Position numbers and translations under genes: made by a program. From Adiantum capillus-veneris (taxonomy: Eukaryota; Streptophyta; Polypodiopsida; Polypodiales; Pteridaceae): 64,000 nt of DNA. Shown here piece by piece: positions 57,025 to 64,000 of the stretch. The DNA is taken from NCBI GenBank assembly GCA_014529385.2, contig CM043962.1, forward strand, positions 127,851,470 to 127,915,469. Reading direction: 5' to 3'. The notes under the pieces were generated by a model, which worked only from the letters and a program-made list of their open reading frames with translations, did not search any database and was not told the DNA's origin. Numbering within the stretch: the first letter of the stretch is position 1; every line of letters starts with the position of its first letter.

Positions 57025-58859
57025 TGTTGTATGGCTCAGGATGAGTGATCAGTGAGTGCTCAAGGTTCCTTTTACTGAGGGGAAGGGAGAGCCTTCCTTA
57101 GAGAGAATATACAATGAGCAAAACGAGTGGAATGCAAACTGTGATTGAGAGTGCATGAGAGTGCTAGAGAGAGAGAAAAGAGACGACACCAGATGGGTTC
57201 CCAAACCCCCCTCTAAGGGCTCCTTCTCTATTGCTAGAGAGGTATTTGCTTTAGATTGCACAAAGGTTTGGTACAATGCTTCTAGATGCTGTGGTACTTG
57301 ACGACGACGATGACACCAAAGATGTCGACGACGACGATAATGAAGACTGAGGGTGAAAATGAAAAACGCTAGGGTTGAGGCTGGCTGAAAACTGAGCGTT
57401 GTCGCTGAATTCTGCAATCGCGTCGGCGACGATGAGGCTATGCAAAAACGTTGATGGCTGAAATCTGAAAACGCTGCCTGAATCTGATGGCGTTAGTGGA
57501 TTCCGACGAGGATCTGGTACGGGAAAAAGGTACGGAACTGCGAGGCTATGGGCTGAAAACGTTGAGGACTGCTGTCGCCAGCAGGTGTATTTTTCCAGTT
57601 GCCTTCCGTATATAATTACTAGATATTTTTATTTATTTTTATTTTTACTTGTTTTCCGCGGAACCCTTGAAAAGGTTCAAGTGGACATTGCATGGCTAGT
57701 GTGAAACGATTGCGGCCGAATAGGTTTCTCACATTGGGAGTCTGGGTCGATCAGTTTGGGACTGGTTGGGCCAGTTAGCATTGAATTCTGATGAGTATGG
57801 AAGCTTGTGTGCGCCAAATGAAGTCTTGGCCACTCGGAAAGTCACTTACAATTTTATAAGTCAGTGAGAACTAGGGAATTAACTCAAAGGGGCAAACTGG
57901 ACGCTTGGCAGAACCAGAACAACCTGCAGCTCTCATCCCAAGAGGGGGCGCCCATTTTTCAGTCGAGGCTGGATTTTTGCTCACAAAGTGACCTACAATG
58001 TGTGTGTGAGTAGTGGGTGCACTGTGCAGGTCTACAACTTTAATGGAAAGCTTGCCTTCTTCTCTGTCTCATGTAGCGTGATGACTTGCTCTCGTGCATC
58101 TCTCTCTCCCCTTTGGCACATATGGTAATGCCCCACTAGTTGGGCTACTCAGATGAATATGTAGAGTTCGGGGGGTTTATGCGTGTTTGCCAAGGCAAGA
58201 GCCTTCTGAATAGGAACCGGATTAGCTAATTGCTAATCCCCCACAAGTACGCACAATTCCATTGCGAAAGATTGCGAGTTTGGAGAGTTTTCTCGCGTGA
58301 AAACTCGTCCAATTCATAGGGGAACTGTCCCATTGCGTGCAGGAGCCCTTGGGACACGCGTAGGCGTGTTCGCTCCGCTAAAAACAATCCGAAACAGGGA
58401 ATTACAGCCTGCTGTGTTTTGAAAGCTTCCAGATAGCGAGGGAATCCTCCCTAGACATGTACTTTTGACCTACAGGGGTTTTTGCGTCTCTATGTTGCCG
58501 AAATCAGGTCGAAAACCTACGTTTTCAGCCCTCGCCAGGTCTGGACAGCTTTGCGAAAGCTTGTACTAAGTGGTTGGATCGTCTACCTTAAATCGAATAA
58601 AAGAAATACCGGAAGGGGCGCCAGTCTTTGGGGCCTACAGGATGTTCGTCTCGTGTGCGCAGTGACATTCTAGTCGATGGACGCATCTGTGTTCTCTTTC
58701 CTTCTCAGTGCTCTGTGTAAAGTTAACAAGTAATTGAAATAGTACTGCCCTCTACGTTGTACAAGCCGGTTATATGGTTCCATCGACGGGATAGTCCCTT
58801 TTTCTTCAAAAAGTGCAGCGTGGATTGTTTTGGGTGAAAGCAACACAGAGCTTGTCGTT
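57025..58859 (+). mobile_element. Gypsy LTR and leader (right end uncertain)
   Basis: Starts TGTTG. Its first 250-300 bp align by eye with 62859 onward (GTGCTCAAGGTTC, AGAGCCTTCC, GATTGCACAAA, CAATGCTT, ACGACGA). It holds GCTGAAAACG-type short repeats, then unique DNA with a TATATAATTAC near 57610. I cannot place the LTR end or the PBS; the gag ATG is at 58860. Confidence 0.65.
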
Positions 58860-60410
58860 ATGGCAGAGAAGAGAGACCAAGTACCTGAAGAGGGATCTTC
58901 CTCACATGGCACAGAGAAAGTTCCTTCAACTCTTCAAGAAGAGGACAGGCTGTTTAGAGCTCAACTGTGTTGCTGCATGGACATGTTTCAACAGTTGGCT
59001 AGCAATCCAAGGGTGCATGAGTTCTTACAGGCTTCAACACTGGGTTTTCAGCCTCCTATACAGGGCATGATTGAGGCGTTGCAGGAAAAGGAGATTTCCA
59101 ATGCGCAAAGGACTCATGATGCTCGAGGGAATGCCCATGTGGTTGAGCAACTAGCGGTGTCCAATGATCCAAGAAACTTGCTTTAGTTGGATAGGAACCG
59201 TTTGTGAATGGTCAAGGGAGTAATGAACAGGCTATGCGTCAGACCCTTCCATTACCTAATACTTATCCTGGTTATTTTGGAGGTGGTTTAGTGTTTCAAG
59301 CTATGGTTGGACCTTCCACAGGTTATATGCCAGGGAATGTGTTCGGGACAATGCAAACAGGCATGGGTAACCCTATGTACGCGAACATGGGTGTCCAACT
59401 AGGATTTCAAGGTGTCTATGGCTAGTTTCGAGTGCTTGGAACACAATTTGGTATGGCTGGTTTTTTGCAGCCATACGTACAAAATGTAGATACGACAGGT
59501 AAAACAGTAGATGCGAGTGTTGGAATGAACAATCATGGAGCACCACTGTTACAGGCACCTGTTTATGATAATAACGCTCCTTTGAGTAAGCCGAAGGATT
59601 ACAAGGAAGGTGGGCAGGGAGTGAAGTTTGAAACATTCAGAGGAACTGAGGACCAATTGAAGGCTTTTGACCTTCATACAACAGCTCGATGCAGCTTATG
59701 TTGGAGGAAACTTCACGGAATCTTCAAAGATACGCAAGGTTGCCACTTTCTTGAAAGGGAATGCGCTTCAATGGTGGACCGCATTGTTGAATCAGCGGCA
59801 AGCCCCAACAACGTGGGTCCAATTCAAACAGCTTTTTTTCGCCTGCATGGCTGACAAACACTTTCGAAGTGGATGTGATGACAGAATGGCACGAGTTGAA
59901 TGCTAAACAGTGTGCGAATTTGGAAGAGTAGAATAAACAGTTTTTGTCCGCATTGTTGCCATTCACCTCTTACAGATTTGTGCCATTGTCAGAACAGATT
60001 GAGAAGCACTGTTGCGGATTGCCCAAGAAAATCAGGGACTACTGCACAAAGACTACTGTCATGAATATGTTTCAGTTGATTGAGAATGCAAGAGTAGCCA
60101 ACAATTTGTCGAAGGGAGATTTCGATGGATTTAATAGCCACACGAAAGGGTCCCAGGGCAAATAGTTTTCAGCCAAGGGCAATGTTGCAACAAAGCCTTC
60201 TGTGCCTCCCACAAAGAAGCCCTCCAGTGAAGAAGCTGACACGTCCAAGAAGCAGTCTAAACCTTCTTCGGGACGAGGACAAGGACAAAAAAGGCATTTT
60301 TCTGGCAAAAGCTTTGAAGAAAGGAAAGCTCTTAGGGAGGCGAAGAAATGCTCCATTTGTGAAGAGGAAGGACATTTTGCAAATGAATGCCCACAGAAGA
60401 AGTCATAGGA
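58860..60410 (+). pseudogene. Gypsy-4 gag
   Basis: The ATG at 58860 opens MAEKRDQVPEEGSSSHGTEK. The capsid has KPKDYKEGGQGVKFETFRGT, then after a frame change FIQQLDAAYVGGNFTESSKI and ATFLKGNALQWWTALLNQRQ, and further on LIENARVANNLSKGDF. The nucleocapsid has one zinc knuckle CSICEEEGHFANEC at about 60351. Stops at 59184, 59423, 59928, 60163 and 60406 break it. Confidence 0.9.
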
Positions 60411-60880
60411 TAAGGATGACAAGTCAAACCATAAAGGGAAGAAGCCAAAGCAGAGTGCAGGACTTGTCCCAAATTTGGTTGGTGACCAGCCAAACATAGA
60501 TGCCACGGACCTGTGCAGAGCTTGGGGCAAAGTTAGAGACCATACAGTACTAGTTTTCTTTGATCCAGGAGCCCGTGCAAATTTCATATCACCAGAATTG
60601 GCATAAAGTTGGGCATTCGTGCAGAGGAGATGGGTATGACAGGGGAAGCAGGTTTGGCATGCCCAGGTCATTCAGAGCTTGTTACTCCCATTTTGGGGAA
60701 TCTTCGTCTGCACATTTAGAGCTATGTGGATGCGGAAGAATTTCATATTATGCCACTTGAGGGCTGTGATGTGTTACTGGGTATCCCATGGTGTTACAGG
60801 TTGTATGCTATGGTAGATACTTACAACAAAAAGATTACCCTTGTACATAGAGGAAAGACTCATGTCCTTGATGTAAAGCT
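60411..60880 (+). pseudogene. Gypsy-4 protease
   Basis: VLVFFDPGARANFISPELA is the retropepsin active site, with Pro where Thr/Ser is usual (D-P-G-A). A frame change follows, then CDVLLGIPWCYRLYAMVDTY with the ILG-type flap region. Stops at about 60604 and 60718. Confidence 0.85.
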
Positions 60881-61957
60881 TAAAGGCGAGTCTGTTCCAG
60901 TTGTTTCTGCTTTTGCTATTTCATCTGTAATAAAGAATCATCTTTCTGCGTACTTGATCTTTGCAAAAGAAGTACTTGAAGTTGTATCTAATTTGTCTAC
61001 CTTAGATAAAGACATGTCAACTTTTTTGAGTGGTTTCAGTGATTGTTTTTTAGACTCTTTGCCAGGGGAGTTACCTCCTAAGAGACCTGAGGATCATACC
61101 ATAGATCTTGTGCCAGGTTCTAGTCCATCGAATAGACCACTATACAGGGTTAGTGCAGCCCAGCAGAAAGAGATTATGAGTCAGGTCAACGAGCTTTTAG
61201 AGAAGGGGCTGATTCAGCCCAGCTCATCCCCTTTTCGTTTGCCTGTACTCTTAGTGCAGAAGAAGGATGGTTCATGGCGCATGTGCATTGAATATCTCGC
61301 TTTGAATAAGAACACCATCAAGAACATGTTCCCCATACCGAGGATAGATGACATTCTTAATCGGCTTGAGGGAGTGTCATTGTTTACAAGGATAGACCTA
61401 AAGAGTGGGTACCATCAGATACGCATTAGGCCAGAAGATGTCCATAAGACTGCATTCATGACAACATTTGGTCTCTATGAGTTTCTTGTTATGCCATTTG
61501 GTCTCACAAATGTTCCTGCCACGTTTAATAGAATGATGGACATAATTTTTAGACCACATAGAAACTTCGTGGGTACCTTCTTTGATGACATGATTGTCTA
61601 CTCAAAGTTTGAAGAGGAGCATAAGGATCACTTGACCGCAGTTTTCAATTAGTTACGTAAGAACAGGCTACTCATTAATGCGAAGAAGAGTGAATTCTTT
61701 TTGGAAGAGATTCACTTCCTTGGGCACATTGTTTCAAAGGATGGGGTACGCATGGATCCCGCCAAAGTGGAAGCAATTAGGTCATGGCCAGACTTGAAGT
61801 CCGTACATGACATTCGAAGCTTTCTAGGCTTATGTTCCTACTACAGGAGGTTCATCCAAGATTTTGTTGAGATTTCTTCTCCACTCCATGCACTGCAAGG
61901 AAAAGGAGTTACTTTCAAGTGGACAGCCAAGGAAATTTTAGCCTTCAAACACTTAAA
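60881..61957 (+). pseudogene. Gypsy-4 reverse transcriptase
   Basis: RPEDHTIDLVPGSSPSNRPL, LLEKGLIQPSSSPFRLPVLL, VQKKDGSWRMCIEYLALN, FTRIDLKSGYHQIRI and FLVMPFGLTNVPATFNRMMD are all present. GTFFDDMIVYS keeps the catalytic Asp pair. A TAG at 61650 splits the frame, and HFLGHIVSKDGVRMDPAKV and FLGLCSYYRRFI follow in the same frame. The best-preserved RT in the window. Confidence 0.95.
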
Positions 61958-62283
61958 AAGAGAAGTCGACTTCAGATCCTGTAATCATTTTGCCAGATCT
62001 TTCGAAACCTTTTGTGGTTCAGTGTGATGCGTGTGGTCATAGTCTGAGTGCAGTTCTAATGCAGAATGGCCGAGTAGTCGCATATGAGAGCAAAATTCTT
62101 TTGAAGACTGAAAGAAACTTGCAATTCTATGATAAAGAATTGTTGGCAGTAATTCATGCTCTCACTAGTTGGAAACACTATCTGCTAGGGGCTGATTTTG
62201 TTGTCCAAACTGATCATCAAACCTTGTGATATTTTCTCACACAAACGAAGTTGTCTGAGAAGCACATGGGATGGGCAAACTTG
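61958..62283 (+). pseudogene. Gypsy-4 RNase H
   Basis: After a frame change near 61958: PFVVQCDACGHSLSAVLMQN (Asp), YDKELLAVIHALTSWKHYLL (Glu), VVQTDHQTL (Asp), then TGA at 62227 where Arg is usual, then YFLTQTKLSEKHMGWANLSM. The C-terminus is missing. Confidence 0.92.
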
Positions 62284-62840
62284 TCAATGTTCCATTCTTA
62301 TGTTGGGCATCGTGGAATTGATGCGACAGTGAAAGGGGTTGAGGCATTCTTCTACTGGCCAGCTTTGCGTCAAGATGTTGACACATTTGTAAGATCGTGC
62401 TTAGTTTGCCAAAAAGTCAAATTCGACAGGCAAAAGCAATCGGGATTGTTGCAGCCATTGCCGATCCATGATAGGCCATGGAAAAGCATAGCAATGGACT
62501 TAATCTTTGATCTTCCAAGGATGCAAACAGGCAATGATGGGATTTGGACTATCATTTGTAGGTTCAGTAAGCAAGTCCATTTCATTCCCGTGAGGAAGAA
62601 GATAAAGCCAGAACACATAGTCAAGATATTCATGAACAATATCTTTAAATATCCGGGGATGCCTCAATCAATTGTTAGTGAACAGGGATCCACGTATGAC
62701 GAGTCTTTTCTGGAAGGCATTTTTATAGGCACTACACTAAAATTCTCATCTTCGTTTCATCCGCAAACTGATGGACAATTAGAAGAGGCAAATTCTACTG
62801 TCCTGGATCTGCTCAAATGTTATGTGGCAACTTGGGTGTA
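62284..62840 (+). pseudogene. Gypsy-4 integrase, truncated
   Basis: Joined directly to RNase H. VGHRGIDATVKGVEAFFYWP and CLVCQKVK are the zinc-binding end. SIAMDLIFDLP has the first catalytic Asp. QSIVSEQGSTYDESF has Glu where the second Asp is expected. FHPQTDGQLEEANSTVLDLL has the catalytic Glu. The open frame ends at 62840 and the C-terminal third is replaced by LTR sequence from 62859. Confidence 0.92.
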
Positions 62841-62858
62841 AGGTGCAGCGGACGTGAT

Positions 62859-64000
62859 TGTTGAACTTTGCTCAAGATGAGTGCTCTGAACGGTGCTCAA
62901 GGTTCATTTTACTTACGGAAGGTAGAGCCTTCCGTTCCTTTAGTGAGAGAGTGCAATGGACACAAACAAAGTGATGAACACGATGAATGCAGGTGCTGAG
63001 ACTGAGAGATAGAGAGAGAAGAATACGACACTAGAATGTTGTCAAACCCTCCTCCGAAGGTCCCACTCTCTATGGCAAGAGTGGTCTACTATTGATTGCA
63101 CAAATCTCTACAATGCTTGGACTTGCTGACGATGTCGACAACGACGAGACGGGCTGAAATCTGAAAATGCTAATGGCTGAAATCTGCAAATCTTTATCTG
63201 CTGAATTTTGACTCTATGTCGGTGACGATGTCGATGGCGACGATGCGACGACGACGCGCTGAAATCTGCGTTTTCCGGGCTGAATCTGCAAACTATGTTG
63301 GATCTGACCGTGCGGCGATGATCTGCTGCGGGAAGGTGAGATCTGCGAGGTTTGGAACTTCTACTGCGGTGTCCGACTCCTGAAAACTGAAAACGCTGAT
63401 GCTTCGTGGTGTTCCGTCACGGTGGATCTGCAAAACGCTGGGGTTGATCTGCAAATAAAAAACGCCAGGGCTGAAAACTGTCTGTTGTGTGGGAAATCTG
63501 CTAACGCTAGGGCCGATCTGCTGTGGTGATGTGGAATCTGGTAAGGCTAGGGCTGATATGCTGTTTCTTGTTGTTGCCGAGGCTAATCTGACATGCAAAA
63601 ACGCCAGGGCTGGTTTTGTGGGAAAAACGCTAGTGTCTCTTGCTGATGCAGAAAACGCTGGGTGTGGGGGTCCTGCTGAGCAGGTACCTGTTGAATTCTT
63701 TGGTTCCTGCTGCCTCTTTTGCCAGAAAGTGCTAGCGCTAGGTTTACTTATATAGTTGCTTGCTAAAATTGCCCTACCCAGTTCCCAACAAAAGTCACTT
63801 GAAAATAATAAGTGAAAATTGGATAAAATAGGGAAAATAGGTTTTCTGCACTGTAAATAGCTCCTGATGGAAATCTGATGATCATGCTGTGTGCAACCAG
63901 AGGATATGCATCTACTCTAAGTGTCTGGACATGCACGGTCTGCTAACAGACTCACAAAAGTGCCAGATCACTTCGTAATCTAGGCTAACCGAACTGAACT
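62859..64000 (+). mobile_element. Gypsy LTR, cut by window edge
   Basis: Starts TGTTGAACTTTGCTCAAG and aligns with the LTR at 57025 for about 300 bp. The next 500 bp are dominated by degenerate words such as AAAACGCTAGGGCTGA and GCTGAAATCTGC on the plus strand. A TATATAG box is near 63751. It runs off the window, so its length is at least 1.14 kb. Confidence 0.7.

Overview
The window looks like nuclear DNA of a land plant with a large, repeat-laden genome. Supporting signs are many decayed Ty1/copia and Ty3/gypsy elements, multi-exon genes with GT-AG introns, a decayed nuclear copy of chloroplast ATP synthase subunit b' (atpG), a plant-type GH18 chitinase pseudogene, and the first exon of a plant-type secretory nucleoside diphosphate kinase. 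I lean towards a fern or other non-flowering plant, but only on general resemblance of the unknown gene families; this is inference. There are no bacterial operons, rRNA genes or CRISPR arrays.

Layout. 0-0.9 kb: end of a copia element, then an LTR with a PPT on its left and a PBS on its right. 1.1-4.3 kb (-): decayed MULE/SWIM-type gene. 4.4-6.4 kb: repeats around a GH18 chitinase pseudogene. 6.6-9.9 kb (+): decayed multi-exon gene with a ParB-like G-N-H-R motif. 9.9-27.8 kb (+): a gypsy element (gag, protease, RT, RNase H, integrase, a long extra ORF, 3' LTR) split by a 9.6-kb DNA transposon at 11199-20779. 28.7-30.6 kb (-): gypsy fragments in an odd order. 31.4-32.5 kb (-): unknown multi-exon gene. 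32.5-36.4 kb: short LTR with PBS and a TC microsatellite, a copia 3' end, and a minus-strand gypsy gag. 37.7-45.1 kb (-): an old copia copy, a possible small DNA element inside it, and a better-preserved copia element with two 230-bp LTRs inside that. 45.4-50.8 kb (-): complete LTR element with 131-bp LTRs and a 5-bp target duplication but no recognisable gag/pol. 50.8-56.2 kb: simple repeats, tRNA-like sequences, the atpG pseudogene and the NDPK exon. 56.2-64 kb (+): two related gypsy gags, a decayed pol and two related LTRs, the last cut by the window edge.

The most notable system is the 11199-20779 transposon. It has about 20-bp terminal inverted repeats beginning CATTAGGA and sits exactly after the presumed catalytic Asp codon of the gypsy protease. 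On the minus strand it carries a transposase-like gene and, downstream of it, a histone H3 variant with its own TATA box. That variant has an unmistakable H3 fold, a tail of about 200 residues, and a start resembling the H3 N-terminus. On the plus strand are two blocks of unknown genes. Between the convergent gene sets lies a large inverted repeat whose two arms are each themselves hairpins. I know of no described plant transposon that carries an H3 gene. This copy is damaged (one frameshift and one stop in H3), so relatives elsewhere in the genome would need to be examined.

Most coding regions are dead: frameshifts and TGA/TAG stops are common, and several integrase or protease active-site residues are replaced. 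The NDPK exon is the best candidate for part of a living gene.
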